Shown in pieces: positions 26,201-34,786 of a stretch of 64,000 bases of DNA. The position numbers were made by a program, and so were the translations under genes. Numbering within the stretch: position 1 is the first letter of the stretch; each line of letters opens with the position of its first letter. The DNA is from Nereocystis luetkeana (lineage: Eukaryota; Sar; Phaeophyceae; Laminariales; Laminariaceae): NCBI GenBank assembly GCA_031213475.1, contig JARUPZ010000003.1, positions 16,920,869 through 16,984,868 of the forward strand, given 5' to 3'. The notes under the pieces are model-generated. The model was not told the DNA's origin and made no database searches. It saw only the letters and a program-made list of their open reading frames with translations.

Positions 26201-28942
26201 CGCAGCTCTGGATATTTTTCAGTTGCTTGCGAAAGCCTGGTTTTGTGTTGTTACGTTTCCATGGTTAGGATGGATTTACCGTGGTTACGACTTTTCTGTC
26301 ATGATTCAGACAGTAATATGTGTGTGTTCTTCACAATAAACCGTTCTTTCTACCCGTCGAGATCCAGCACAACCAGTGTCCGTGCCGATTCTTCAATCCT
26401 AAAAGAGATAACAAGTGCTGTGGTCACAAAGCTATGCCACAGAGATACTACATTGCCACGTATGCAGTAAGCACAGTGGGCAATGCAATGCCATGTTGTC
26501 ATACTGGATACGACAGGCAGTACACACACATTCTATGAAATAGAGAAACGAAAGAAAACAAAGAAAAAACCAAAACAAAGAAGATAAATCGGAAGAGAAA
26601 AAGAAGAAAAAAAACAAGAAGAAACACACTGTCGTGCCCCCCCCCGCAGGAGATGTGGCAGGCGTTTGAAAAGAACGAGCTGGGAAAAAAAGAAAAATAT
26701 GAAAAACACCACTACGTGTAAACAGAGTGAGACTGACAACGAAGAGAAAATAACAGGCAAACTAAAGCACAAAGCACCCTCCAGGTAGCGGCAGCAGTTT
26801 GTGGGTACGAGTAGCATAGCCAGGTTCTCCCTGCTAGTCCGCCTGGTATCTTGTTACCCTGGCTAGCCGTCACCGTCCTGCGTTCGTCACCTATGCCCAG
26901 CCCCTCGGCGTCAGACAAGACGAAACAAGCAAAGCAGGCTCGTCATCCACCCACGCCACACGACTCCTTCAATCAGGCTTACCTATCGAAGAAAAAAAGG
27001 GAAATATATAGAAATAAAATCATGAGAGGATCAGCGCAAGAAAGAAAAAAAAGAAAAGGAAGAGAAGAGAAGACAAGGGAAGGCCACGTTCGAACGAGCT
27101 GCACCAGTTGGTAGCACGAGTAGTATAGTCATGTTCTACTTCCTATTAATAGTCGGCCTGGTGCCTCGTGAAGGTAGGTCGTGGTTAGTAGCAAAGTGTG
27201 TCGTGTTAATAGTTACCTTATAGCACTATCGTCCTTCGGAATGGGTACAAGCCGAGGTTTTTTTGTGTGTCGCGTTTATGTGTCCTGGCTCTGTAGCTTT
27301 ATAGACAGTTAACCGTGATTAGTTGACTCGGTCTTGAGGGCAGCCAAGTATTTCGCCTATGGAGTATTTCTTGTTTGTTTTTTTGGGGGGGGGCAAACGA
27401 AGAGCGACCCCAAAAGCGACAAGTGCCAACTTATCAACCTGCTATTTGGTACCAGGTACTCATATAGACCCAGAAAAACAAAAAGTGCAGAGTAATCCAA
27501 CCTATTAGTAGTACTAGCAGTATACAAGTAGGAAGAACGGACGACGTACCACAACACCCGTGCTGCACCCATGTCTCATCGTGTCGTACTTTTATTTTGT
27601 ATTCCGGGCGCGTCCTCTATCCCACGGAAGCCCCAGCTGCTCTGGTGTCCGATGCCGATGTTGTATTTGTAAACCAAATTACCTCCTTCCTCCCCCTCTA
27701 TAGTATAACAAAGCACAAGGAATTATCAACATGGTTATGAAAGGAGGCCCTGAAACGGAGACATGTCTGACTGTCGACGTCCCTCCAGCGAGCAGGATCC
27801 GCTTTGCGTGTCATTGCGTTCGGTACCATGGGGCCGCCGCTCCTTGGCTCCTCATTCCGATCCTTAAAAATGCCTTGCAAGGCTGAGATTGAACGGATGT
27901 ACCTCAATCGGGCTTCATTCGGGCTTGGCTTGGCTTGGCTTGGCTTGGCTTGAAAAGTGTTTCTATTCTGGTGCTCTGCTGTCGACCACGCTTCTGTATT
28001 TCTTCAACGCTCTGTTTTCGTCTGTTTTTGTTCTTGTTCCGGCAGCACGTGAAGAAGATCGTTCTATCAGCAGACGAATTTTTGATTGTGGACTTCCTCA
28101 ACGACGCTGTGGCAGCTCACCCGAAGGTCACCTTCGGCAGCTATCCCTTCTTCTCCAACCCTGCCTACAAGACGGTAAGCTTCAGATCCCCCCCGCCCCC
28201 CCCTCCCCGGGGTTGCCAGGAGCCCCCCCCCTCCCTCTTTCTCCCCTCTCGCCCCCCGTCCATGCAACCATCCCTCTGCACCTCTCGGTTTTCGATCTTC
28301 TAACCAACCAACCGATCCATCGCTGAAACAATCGATCGAACGCTTGAGCGAATAGCCGATCGCGTTCACCAATCAAACCCAATGTATCGTTGAACCAACC
28401 ATGCGATTGGTCGCTTGACCTTATCGCCAAGTAGCCGATGGCCTGACCAGTCGATCGGTCGTCTGGCCAATTCTCCGATCGCATGACGATTTTTCCGATC
28501 GTTTAACCTATCAAAACGAGTCGAAAGGAGTGGGGTATCTCTCACCCTTTCAAACGAAATGTATCGCTTAGCCAACCCGTAGAATCAAGCGACCGATCGA
28601 TCGTTCTACCAGGTATATAATACACAAGCGCTCGAGGTATCGCTGAACCTGCCGACCGCTATCAGACACTCCATCGCGTTACCAATCAACAACCAACAAC
28701 AGTGTATCGCTCGACTAACCAATCAAAATCAATCGATACAAATCAATCAATCAATGCATCAAGCAATCAATCAACCAACCCACCAATCAGTCATGTTCAA
28801 TCCGTGTTTCTTCACCCAGGTGGTGACGATGGAGGGGGAGCTTCAGGAAGACGTATTAGCAGCAACGAAAACCCTGGAAAAGTTGCTACCCAAAGACTTC
28901 GTCGTCAAGGTCGTAGCAGACGACGACCTTATGGACGTTTGA
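1313..28942 (+). CDS. FLAD1: FAD synthase with C-terminal molybdopterin-binding-like domain, 13 exons
   Basis: Transfers AMP from ATP to FMN to make FAD; the cytosol is the usual site. Exons: 1313-1465, 2430-2524, 15788-15873, 16413-16602, 17964-18091, 19432-19636, 21915-22047, 22205-22264, 23924-24046, 25337-25408, 25734-25901, 28046-28174, 28820-28942. They join in phase to 554 codons plus TGA. Residues about 50-285 form the PAPS-reductase-like FAD synthetase domain: SYNGGKD (PP-loop), [38 protein letters not shown] and [16 protein letters not shown]. Residues about 300-400 form the MoaB/CinA-type domain: [10 protein letters not shown], then [11 protein letters not shown]; exons 10-13 complete the C-terminus. 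From memory, this order matches the Arabidopsis homologue and reverses human FLAD1. The ATG at 1313 is the first in-frame one after a pyrimidine-rich leader; an earlier non-coding exon is possible. Intron 2 is 13.3 kb and intron 4 appears to have a GC donor. Family identity is firm; exon 1 is supported by phase and length only. Confidence 0.93.
2070..2145. mobile_element. MITE family B copy 2
   Basis: AGGACTGCAGTCCCGTTTTG at the left and GGGACTGCGGTC at the right, diverged in the middle. FAD synthase intron 1. Confidence 0.82.
4504..4619. mobile_element. MITE family A, copy 1 (carries ACCWGGT inserts)
   Basis: Family consensus: about 110 bp, nearly a full inverted repeat. It begins TATTACGGGGGACCATAGT, has AATAGGACC and TAGGTTTTTGTG inside, and ends ACTATGGTCCCCCGTAATA, with TA as the likely target duplication. 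This copy has an extra ACCTGGT at 4527-4533, where other copies read AAATAGGA straight through. Confidence 0.92.
4617..4697. mobile_element. MITE family B copy 3, abutting a family A copy
   Basis: AGGACCGCAGTCTCGTTTTG at the left and GGGGCTGCAGCCCTAAAC at the right. It begins at the last bases of the family A copy ending at 4619. Confidence 0.85.
5092..5188. mobile_element. MITE family B copy 4
   Basis: AACCCTTTTAGAGCCGCGGT at the left and GGGACTGCGGTTCTAAAGGG at the right, about 30 bp from a SINE. Confidence 0.88.
5222..5566 (-). mobile_element. tRNA-derived SINE, family 1, copy 1
   Basis: Read on the minus strand, the 5' head is tRNA-like: box A TGGTTCAAGTGG and box B GGGTTCGAGCC, in about 80 bp. 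A conserved body of about 200 bp and an A-rich tail (5222-5243 on this strand) follow. Copies at 11765 and 48424 are nearly identical, so the family has moved recently. Confidence 0.9.
5721..6467. mobile_element. Inverted-repeat element of about 747 bp
   Basis: Left arm 5721-5758 and right arm 6432-6467 are imperfect inverted repeats sharing TGCGGTTCG, TTT and GAGCTYCAGATTT. Part of the left arm recurs in direct orientation at about 5806-5832. The interior has duplicated GC-rich blocks (GAGACGYGC) and a 27-bp palindrome. No transposase. Confidence 0.6.
6292..6346. repeat. 27-bp-arm palindrome with 1-nt centre
   Basis: Left arm CTGATGACCCAAGTCGTCGG plus ATTTTGG; right arm is its reverse complement with 2 mismatches in 27, centre G at 6319. 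It would extrude as a near-loopless cruciform. Confidence 0.92.
6478..6700 (+). mobile_element. Diverged SINE family 1 body
   Basis: Reads in the opposite direction to the other copies: TAGCGTGGGTATTTTAGGCG, then TATGTGACCCCGGATATGAC and GGAGATGATAAATGGGAAGC. The tRNA head is not recognisable, and a poly-G tract was inserted. Confidence 0.7.
7520..7640 (-). repeat. Dispersed repeat F, copy 2
   Basis: The reverse complement reads GATGCAGCTCACCCTTCATG, CACCTCACGGCGCTTAGCGC, GTGCAAGCAATGTCTGCC, matching 985-1080. FAD synthase intron 2. Confidence 0.75.
8155..8312 (+). repeat. Dispersed repeat D, distant copy
   Basis: GATCTAGATCATCGATATCA, CTGCCGCTGTGAATAGAGGT, GCAGGATCTGTGTATGG and CACCCGGCAACTTGGG follow the same block order as the other two copies. 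Confidence 0.5.
9071..9102 (+). repeat. (CAG)n microsatellite
   Basis: About ten CAG triplets in FAD synthase intron 2. Similar CAG/AGC runs lie at 778-800, 1833-1860 and, inside DNAJC21 exon 9, at 43608-43663, where they encode poly-Ser. Confidence 0.9.
9663..9988. mobile_element. MITE family A, nested cluster of three or four copies
   Basis: Repeated TATTACGGGGG..CCATA and CCCCCGTAATA ends with interleaved arms show copies inserted into or next to one another. One arm carries an ACCCTGGT insert at about 9801, at the same position as the insert in the copy at 13533. Confidence 0.88.
10291..10566 (+). repeat. Dispersed repeat G, copy 1 (276 bp)
   Basis: Begins GTTGTTGTTGTTCTCACATT, contains CAGTCCGTGGTCGCAGGACA and CTATTAATAG, and is A-rich toward the end. 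An almost identical copy in opposite orientation is at 52734-53010. No tRNA boxes or inverted ends were seen; type unknown, perhaps a retroposed RNA with an A-rich 3' end. Confidence 0.85.
11765..12104 (-). mobile_element. tRNA-derived SINE, family 1, copy 2
   Basis: Nearly identical to the copy at 5222-5566, including the tRNA-like head (about 12026-12104) and the A-rich tail at the low-coordinate end. FAD synthase intron 2. Confidence 0.9.
12331..12560 (+). repeat. Minisatellite of ATCATCTACAGAT type units
   Basis: Units of 12-15 bp (TCATCTACAGATAG, TCATCTGCAGATAG) recur about 13 times inside FAD synthase intron 2. One unit is interrupted by TACCTGGTA at 12433. It runs into a longer dispersed repeat at about 12540-12668. 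Confidence 0.8.
12540..12668 (+). repeat. Dispersed repeat D
   Basis: Shared blocks: ATCTAGATC/ATCATCTA, CCGCCGTTATGA, GTRCAGGATATRTACA, GTGTCC and CGGCAACATGAG. Other copies are at 38560-38722 (close) and 8155-8312 (distant). Confidence 0.65.
12670..12775. mobile_element. MITE family A copy
   Basis: ACGGGGGACCATAGTAAATA at the left and TGGTCCCCCGTAATA at the right. It lacks the ACCWGGT insert and so serves as an uninterrupted reference copy. Intron 2 of FAD synthase. Confidence 0.92.
13138..13376. mobile_element. MITE family E copy (about 240 bp)
   Basis: Ends GCGTTCTACGATAGCGGT and, reverse-complemented, GGCGTTCCACGATAGAGGT. A second full copy lies at 59697-59940, and related inner parts lie at about 18660-18945 and 19105-19310. 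FAD synthase intron 2. Confidence 0.75.
13533..13645. mobile_element. MITE family A copy with ACCTGGT insert
   Basis: Ends TATTACGGGGGACCAT and TGGTCCCCCGTAATA. TTAAATACAT is followed by ACCTGGT and then AGGT, where other copies read TTAAATATATAGGT. Confidence 0.9.
15335..15575 (+). repeat. Three tandem-like copies of GTAGCCGGTACC..ACTCGCCGG
   Basis: Blocks near 15342, 15440 and 15535 share a KAGCCGGKACNRAACTCGCCGGVAAT pattern, separated by about 95 bp of weaker similarity. The array lies in FAD synthase intron 2 just before exon 3. Confidence 0.7.
16791..17120 (+). repeat. 10-bp minisatellite, 33 units (GGGCACCTAT)
   Basis: Units sit in exact decamer register with a few GGACACCTAT variants and single changes. 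It lies inside FAD synthase intron 4 (16603-17963). Because the period is 10, all three + strand frames are open through it and encode the same 10-residue repeat, [10 protein letters not shown]; this is a consequence of the repeat, not a gene. Confidence 0.97.
17190..17298. mobile_element. MITE family A copy
   Basis: TATTACGGGGGGGCATAGTA at the left and GGTCGCCCGTAATA at the right. It sits just after the 10-bp minisatellite in FAD synthase intron 4. Confidence 0.88.
17512..17752 (+). mobile_element. Diverged SINE family 1 body
   Basis: Contains AGAGCGCATAGCGTGGGTAG, GATAAAAATGAAGGCA, CCCCGGATCTGAGTCACGAC and an A13 tail. The tRNA head is missing or unrecognisable. FAD synthase intron 4. Confidence 0.75.
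18660..19310. repeat. Two diverged inner parts of MITE family E
   Basis: 18660-18945 has GAGTGACGGGGGGGCTCCTT and CTCAAAATCAGTTTTTTTTG; 19105-19310 has GAGTGCTGCATTAAAAACAC and CTCAAAATCGGTTTTGAG. They resemble each other and the inner part of family E. Intron 5 of FAD synthase. Confidence 0.5.
19561..19865 (+). repeat. 155-bp tandem duplication covering the exon 6 / intron 6 junction
   Basis: Copy A (19561-19715) holds the last 76 bp of FAD synthase exon 6, its donor (CTTAG/gtgagcc) and the first intron bases. Copy B (19716-about 19865) repeats this with few changes. Copy B keeps the donor sequence, but its exon-like part has an in-frame TAG (TCTAGC) where copy A has CTCGAGC, so only copy A can be used. 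Confidence 0.9.
19939..20048. mobile_element. MITE family A copy
   Basis: TATTACGGGGGACCATAGTA at the left and CTATGCCCCCCCCGTAATA at the right, in FAD synthase intron 6 after the duplicated exon end. Confidence 0.92.
20536..20644. mobile_element. MITE family A copy
   Basis: TATTACGGGGGACCATAGTA at the left and TATGGCCCCCCGTAATA at the right, intron 6 of FAD synthase, no insert. Confidence 0.92.
21600..21862 (+). repeat. 48-bp minisatellite, about 5.5 units
   Basis: Units contain GCTGAATGTTGAGTGTTGAA and CAGCTGTCAAATG. It ends about 50 bp before the acceptor of FAD synthase exon 7 at 21915, and it displaces the pyrimidine tract an acceptor normally has. Confidence 0.9.
22240..22815 (+). repeat. 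Diverged tandem repeats in FAD synthase intron 8
   Basis: The first pair repeats GGTCAGCCCTC, starting at the exon 8 donor and again at about 22358, with GACCGGGT and GGAATC blocks about 96 bp apart. A second pair has a period of 141 bp (TGTGTAACC at 22551 and 22692). Units are 70-85% alike by eye. Confidence 0.7.
23064..23480 (+). repeat. Dispersed repeat F, copy 3, with a tRNA box A-like stretch
   Basis: Matches 905-1150 (AGGATGCAGCTCACC, ATACCTCACGTCGCTTGC). Its second half (CCGTCCCGGCATTGTA..GCATGATA) is repeated once. Between the two lies TGGCCTAACGGCTAAGGC (23354), like the D-arm/box A of an Arg-type tRNA, but no box B follows. FAD synthase intron 8. Confidence 0.65.
24060..24570 (+). 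repeat. Irregular array of CAGTAGCCCCGGC motifs in intron 9
   Basis: The core CAGTAGCCCCRGC recurs about eight times, often preceded by TCGCGRTWTA and followed by ACTGTGTTG, at uneven spacing of about 30-120 bp. It reads as a decayed minisatellite. Confidence 0.7.
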
Positions 28943-30518
28943 GGCACTTTTTTCGAAGCCCTTCGTGGTGGTCGGGGGGGGGGGGACATCCTGGGTCCAT
29001 CCCCAGGTTTCCAAAGACCGGGCATTGAGACAGGGTGTCCCCTGACGACCACATGTTGCCGACGGGTTTGCGGGTTAAACCCGTCTTTTACAGCGTTTAA
29101 GTATGACTCTTGTACGATATGTGCCTGAGGTACGAGTCCCGCCACGCTGCCGATTTGCGAGTTACGTTGAGTTATGTTGTTGTCGTATCGAAGCAGCGGA
29201 GGGGGGGGTTAGGGTTAGGGCTAGGGTTTGGGGTACTGGGGGCTATCTGCCTTAGATCGTCACTTTCTCAGCTCTTTCCCCCTGCCTGTCGTCATCTGAG
29301 CCTCGTATAGCTAGTACAGTATAGCTATAGCTTAGCCTGTCAGCTTGTTCCGTCTGTTGTGTATTCTACGTGTGTGTTTAGTTGAGTTGCGATCTGTTTG
29401 TCGTGATTTGCCCCAAATCGCGATGTATTTGCCGTCCAATCGCGATGTATCTGCCCCCCCCCCCCCCCCCCCCCATTTTAATGTCATTATGTTATTATGT
29501 TGTCACGCCGGATGTAGAATTCAACTTTGCTATTGATAGTGCTACTATGTGGTAGCGCTGGTGGAACACAGTGCCACAGCACTATAACCACCTTGCAGAA
29601 GTCTGCAGGAGGAGAAGGGGTGGTCGCGGGCAGTGTGTGTGTGTGTGGGGGGGGGTTCTGGGAAAATAGGAAGTTTTGTGGTTGTGTGATAGCGCGTACC
29701 AGGCGTCGGGTGTCATTCATGCATCCATTTGGGTGGCTATTTTTTATGCTCTTAGCACGGAGGCGTTCTCCGAGCGCACAGTTTGGGGTGAATTTTGTGG
29801 AGCGCACTCTGCCTTCCGAAGAGGCAATGCAGACGTACGTGAGCCCTTGCCGATCGCGTTGCGCTCTATCTGTACGTGAGCACCGTACTGTCGTTTTGCT
29901 GTGTGATTCATGCGATTACAATTTTACACTTCACGCTTTTTTACTTTTTTTCAAGGCGTTTGATTTGGCAAGATGTTTTTTGTTCTCGAGGCCGGTTGGT
30001 GTAGACCTATATGGGTATGTTTCGAAGTACACCCACACCTTAAGTCAGGTACGCGGTATTCATAGGCCTACGCTGTCTTTTGGTGGGGCATCATTCATTC
30101 CGTGCTGGTACGGCCGAAGTTTTGATTTTACAGACTTGCATATTCTACCAGGTACGACAACAGCAGTGTTTCTGCTGTGGTTGTTAGGCGTGTCGAACAT
30201 CATTACCACGTTGTCGATTCTTGCTCAAAACGTTCGAATGGTTTAGCCCAAAGCGAAACATCGAATTGCTGGACGTCGGCTACACAGCAGTACATTATGA
30301 CGGGTGTTGACCAACCACAAACTACCGGTATTGTTTACTTAACCCATCCGCCAGAGGACAACACAGTATTCCCCACTTTACTAAGGTTTGTATAAGCTAA
30401 ACTTCGAAAGGGTGGGTCTGTCCACCCCTTTTCCCCTGTTTCTCTAATTACAATACTCTACGTACGTACCGGAATCGAAAGGACACTCCAACGTGCTCCA
30501 ACCAATCAACACTTGACA

Positions 30519-30684
30519 GCAAAGATGTCGGGAGACATGCCAAGCAAGGGAAAATATACGGTGTCAAGTGTGTAGGGCCGAAGTGTTCCACACTAAAACC
30601 TAGTAGTTTGGTGTCAGTAACGGCATGTCAAGGCAAAACTGCTGTCTGTCAAGGGTTGAAAGTCCTGTCTCCCGACATCTTTGC
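30519..30684. mobile_element. 166-bp inverted-repeat element
   Basis: Perfect 19-bp inverted ends (GCAAAGATGTCGGGAGACA at 30519-30537; reverse complement at 30666-30684). The interior is unique. It could be a MITE or a hairpin; no target duplication is evident. Confidence 0.7.
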
Positions 30685-31147
30685 TCAACAGAACCTACTC
30701 GGATGTACACTACCTGCGAGCTAGTCGTGTTCGCGTCGATCTGCCCGTTCCGTGCAGGAGAACTTACTTAGATGTGCCCGAACAACAAATAGAGCCTTTC
30801 CTAGCACGACGGCCAGCTGGCACTCCAACCAAGCAGGCCTCGACGTATTTAAGTCAGGGTCAGAGAGTTAGAATTCCGGGTGGGCCGTCCGCCTTAGCTG
30901 GAAATAATCTCACCGTAATCGGGAAAAGTTACTGACAAAACCCCCCCCACATTAGAACAACATAATTTTATTCGGACAGTTCTGGAGACCTTTGCCAGAC
31001 ATGGCGGGTTCGCGGCGGTTGGGTCTCCAGCTGCTGCGTGATCGCGATCTTTCCCGCCAGCTTGGTGGGCTTTGCCCAGCAGGTCATATCGAATGCCTTG
31101 TCTTCTAGAAGAGGTACGTATCGCTTTCTTTGTACACGCATTCATAT

Positions 31148-31166
31148 CCTACTACTACTACTACTG

Positions 31167-31230
<64 letters not shown>

Positions 31231-31232
31231 CA
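31148..31232 (+). repeat. (TAC)n microsatellite
   Basis: About 27 near-perfect TAC/CTA triplets in intergenic DNA. It opens all three frames and creates spurious poly-Leu, poly-Tyr and poly-Thr reading frames. Confidence 0.95.
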
Positions 31233-31406
31233 CTACTGCTGTAATACGAGTACGAGTAGTAGCTGTAATTGCTGACGAGGAGATCTGTGCGCCATCCCGG
31301 GTGCTGTCATCTTTTTTTTCGGGCGTTGCTCTCGAAGACTTGCCTATCGCCGTCGTTGTTGCACCTGAGTAGTTCGCCGCTGGTCATGTGCATCTGCGTC
31401 TTCTAC

Positions 31407-31511
31407 TATTACGGGGGACCATAGTTGGACCTATGGCATACATAAAAACCTGTATATTTAACCATTTTTACTAACAACATTTGGTCCTGTTAACTATGTT
31501 CCTCCGTAATA
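31407..31511. mobile_element. MITE family A copy
   Basis: TATTACGGGGGACCATAGTT at the left and CTATGTTCCTCCGTAATA at the right, followed by ATTAATTAATA. Intergenic. Confidence 0.9.
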
Positions 31512-32370
31512 TTAATTAATACCAGTACTAGTTAATGAATAGGTGCTTCAAAGAAAATCGCCCCGAATTGGATAACGTCCGAAACGATCATTCGCAGCGT
31601 AAAACCATGAAAAAAATACCCTTCCATATCTGAACGAGCGTGTAGCGGCCCTCCCAATCGTCTCAGCAGCATTTGGATTCCTTACGAGAGGGCGTGATGC
31701 AAAGTTATTTCCACGAAGAGCTTATTGGGGTGTGTGACTCGGCACGGGGCGCAGCTGCGGTGGTGACTGTTTGGATATAAATACATGCAAGACAAGATCC
31801 ATGCATCGTAGAAGTCATCCAAGTTTGGTGCTTTAATCCCCCCCCCTTCCCGCCCTTGTACGCCCTCCCTCGTTGAATGCAAACCCCGCCCTGAATATCG
31901 TCAAACGCCGAGGTAACTAACATCCATCTTGGGACGGGAAACACTCAGCTATGAGCGGCGCCAGCGGAGGGAGCACGCATGCTCCAACACGTTGCCTGTA
32001 TGTGAGTCAATGTTTTCGTATGGGGATATGCATTGCGAGCATTGCAAGCGTTGCCAAGTAGCTTCCGTCCCACACCAGTACTCGTAGCAGTGTGTCCAGT
32101 GCTGTTTGCGTCTCAATGGTGCTGTCTGACAGGCTGATGCTTGTGGCTCGACAAGCTTGGAGTTGCTTCCGTGTTGACACCTTCTACATGGTATGGCATC
32201 ACGCTATCGTATCATGCGATGATATCATGGTATCCTACCACAGCTGCCGGCACACCAGGAGAAGTGCGATATCAAATGGCTTGCTTCAAGGGCATGGTAC
32301 GGCGGTATCAGCGTGTTGTATCTCTGGAGGGTGTGGTGTAGCACTCTGTGATACATACATCACTTACAAC

Positions 32371-32678
32371 ATCACTTCTACTTTCCAGCCTTGCTCGTGG
32401 GAGGTTTTACCCTCAACGAGCTTCTGGACAAGCCGTGGTCGCAGGTGTCCACCCTTCTCCCCCCCGGTACGTGCCTTTATTTTTTGTCGCGCATAGGGTT
32501 CAGCATTCCCACTGCTCGTCGATTTTCATCGAATGTAGCTAACTCACGCTCTCGCGCTTTCCGCTGATCAATTTCTTTTGTGCAAGAAAAAGCCACGAGC
32601 ATGCACTCGGTGAGACTTGAACCCACGAAATTGATCTTAATGGGAACGCAGACCACCTACCAAGCCACCGGGGACGCC
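32371..32678 (-). mobile_element. tRNA-derived SINE, family 2, with a different tRNA head
   Basis: The minus-strand head has box A TGGCTTGGTAGG and box B GGGTTCAAGTC, unlike family 1. The body shares GGTACGTGCCTT, TCGCG, TTCAGC, CTCGTCGA and CATCGAAT blocks in the same order with family 1. Confidence 0.85.
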
Positions 32679-32879
32679 GGCACATATATACCTGGTACCA
32701 GGTACAACGTACAACAGCATGTACAGCAGTGGTCAAACCAACTACTGGCACCGATACGAGCGAGAGGAGGGGGCGTTCAGTTGCCTCGGACAGGACTGCA
32801 GCCTGCAACCTGAGATGTTGACGAGCTGACAAGGGGCGGCAGAGACCTCATATAGTTTCGCGCCCTGTGTGGGTATTTA

Positions 32880-33711
32880 GACCCATGCCAATGGTACAGC
32901 GAAGTTCAAAAGTTTTTTTTCAAATATATTGCTTTAAAAAAACAGCCGAAAATTTTCTCGTACCGCCGCTGTGGAAAAACAAGAGAAAGAAGTTTTTTTT
33001 TTTTTTTGTTTTCCCCCCCAACGGCTGCAGGCGGCGCAATTTGTTTTTTCTGGTTGCAAATTGTCAAGACGCTGATAGAAACCAGATCGTGCGACGATCG
33101 ACGCTCGATCTCGACAGAGACTCAGCCCACGGCCAACCCGCTCGGGATCTGGCAAGGCCAACAAATATAGATGACGGCCTCGAAGATATCAGGTGGACCC
33201 ATGGTCTAGGGGGCGAGAGCTTGCCGGCGGCGTCGTACGGTATCCTCCCAAACCTGGAAAAAACTCTATTTTTTGCCATTCGAGACGGATGGAGAAGTTT
33301 TGTCTTCTGTTTTGTGCAAACCAGCGGCCAAATGTTTTTTTATCATACGCCTGGTCAGCTCCCGCCACATGACACCGGCCATGGTGTGAAGACATTGACC
33401 CTAGGGTGGGTCGGAGCCCCTAACGAGCGCACTCCGTTTAGAATTCATGACGCAATCGTTGGTTTTGTTGATCGATGTCTGTCGAGGACTCGGAATCTCG
33501 CCGCTTCGAACCAAAGATCGGCCTGAGTTTTTCTCAAGCCGATGTTGGGCCAACATCGGCCCCAGATTTGCTTTTTCCGGGCTTTTCCAAAAGTTAGGAA
33601 CTTCTTTTTTTTTTTAGGTGGCCCATAGGAAGCGTGTTCTGAATTTTTTTGGCGGGTATCTTTGAAATTCAAACTTTTTATTGAAACTTCGCTGTACCAC
33701 TGGCATAGGTC
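32880..33711. mobile_element. 832-bp DNA element with about 35-bp inverted ends
   Basis: The left end starts GACCCATGCCAATGGTACAG and the right end, reverse-complemented, GACCTATGCCAGTGGTACAG, with similarity running on to about 35 bp. There is no recognisable transposase. The longest frame (219 residues, + strand) matches no family I know. An internal palindrome (GCCGATGTTGGGCCAACATC) lies near 33538. Confidence 0.8.
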
Positions 33712-33742
33712 TTGAGATTTTTTTATTTTTTTTTTTCAAGAT

Positions 33743-33965
33743 CACTTTTACTTCCCAGCGTTGCTCGTGGGAGGTTTAACCCTTAACGAGCTTCTGGACA
33801 AGCCGTGGTCACAGGTGTCATCCCTTCTCCCCCCCGGTACGTGCCTTTAGTTTTTTGTCGCGCATAGGGTTCAGCATTCCCACTGCTCGTCGATTTTCAT
33901 CGAACAGCGAATGTAGCTAACTCACGCTCTCGCGCTTTCCTCTGATCAATTTATTTTTTGCAAGG
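33743..33965 (-). mobile_element. SINE family 2 body, head missing
   Basis: Close match to 32371-32580, but it stops before the tRNA-like head and is followed by CTATTAATAG. This looks like 5' truncation, as in incomplete reverse transcription. A T/A-rich tail lies at 33718-33742. Confidence 0.85.
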
Positions 33966-34679
33966 TGACAAACTATTAATAGTCTGCAGCTTGGGTACTA
34001 CTGCTGTAAATATTACCTGGTAATATGTACGGCCAGGCTGCTATAATAGAGGGCTCACAAGGCGCAGCGTCTTATCGCCAGCACTATTAATACTATTAAT
34101 ACTATTAATAGTGCTGTATTACTTCTGGAATACCAACGTGATGAGATACTGGCAGTACTGACATACTGGCAGTAACATTTGTACTACTGCTGGAGCTGAG
34201 AACGCCAGTAGAATGTACAGCAGTATATACACTACTGCTGTAGATGACACTCTACGTAGTGTGTGTCCCACAAAGCACCATCCCGCACAACAGCTCCCCC
34301 ACAACAGAAACCCTTACAAAGGAAGCGGAATGGAAAACAGAACACAGACTATTGTGATGAGTGATGGGAAGTGTTATGAGGATTTCAGAACAGATGGCCT
34401 CGGGCGAGGGCTTTCACCAACCGAGGCGGCGGGGGGGGGGTGCTCGCGGCTTCGCTGCAACAGCAGTATACTGAGAGAACCTAGAAGACCGGCAGTCGAT
34501 GTAGCCGGTACATCATGTACTGGCTGCACCACCCCGTAGGACTCTTGAGGCTCCACGGCTTACAAGGCGAACTTGATTGGAAAGCAAACTCCACGCGTGG
34601 AAGAGAAGCCCTAATTGCAGCACCCTGTAGAACAACTCGTGCAACATCACTATCTGTCTGGTTGATCGAGGTCGGCCTT

Positions 34680-34786
34680 TTACCCTTTTAGAACTGCAGT
34701 CCCGTTTTGGGGACAAACCACTCAAATTTCAAGTAGTTTGTCCCCAATTGTCCCCAAAACGAGACTGCGGTCCTAAAAGGGTTAAG
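34680..34786. mobile_element. MITE family B copy 5
   Basis: ACCCTTTTAGAACTGCAGTC at the left and GACTGCGGTCCTAAAAGGGT at the right: the best preserved ends of the family. TTGTCCCCAA is duplicated at the centre. Intergenic. A decayed sixth copy lies at about 53025-53080. Confidence 0.9.

Noticed and set aside
29527-30246. 239-residue frame as a gene
   Set aside because: No recognisable domain; it contains a (GT)n/G tract and lies in repeat-rich intergenic DNA.
32867-33526. Transposase in the 832-bp inverted-repeat element
   Set aside because: The 219-residue frame is rich in Phe/Lys from A/T runs and shows no catalytic pattern I recognise.
34358-34381. First exon of DNAJC21 reading MSDGKCYE
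   Set aside because: There is no GT after it, and YE would sit one residue off the family position; the exon at 35279 fits better.
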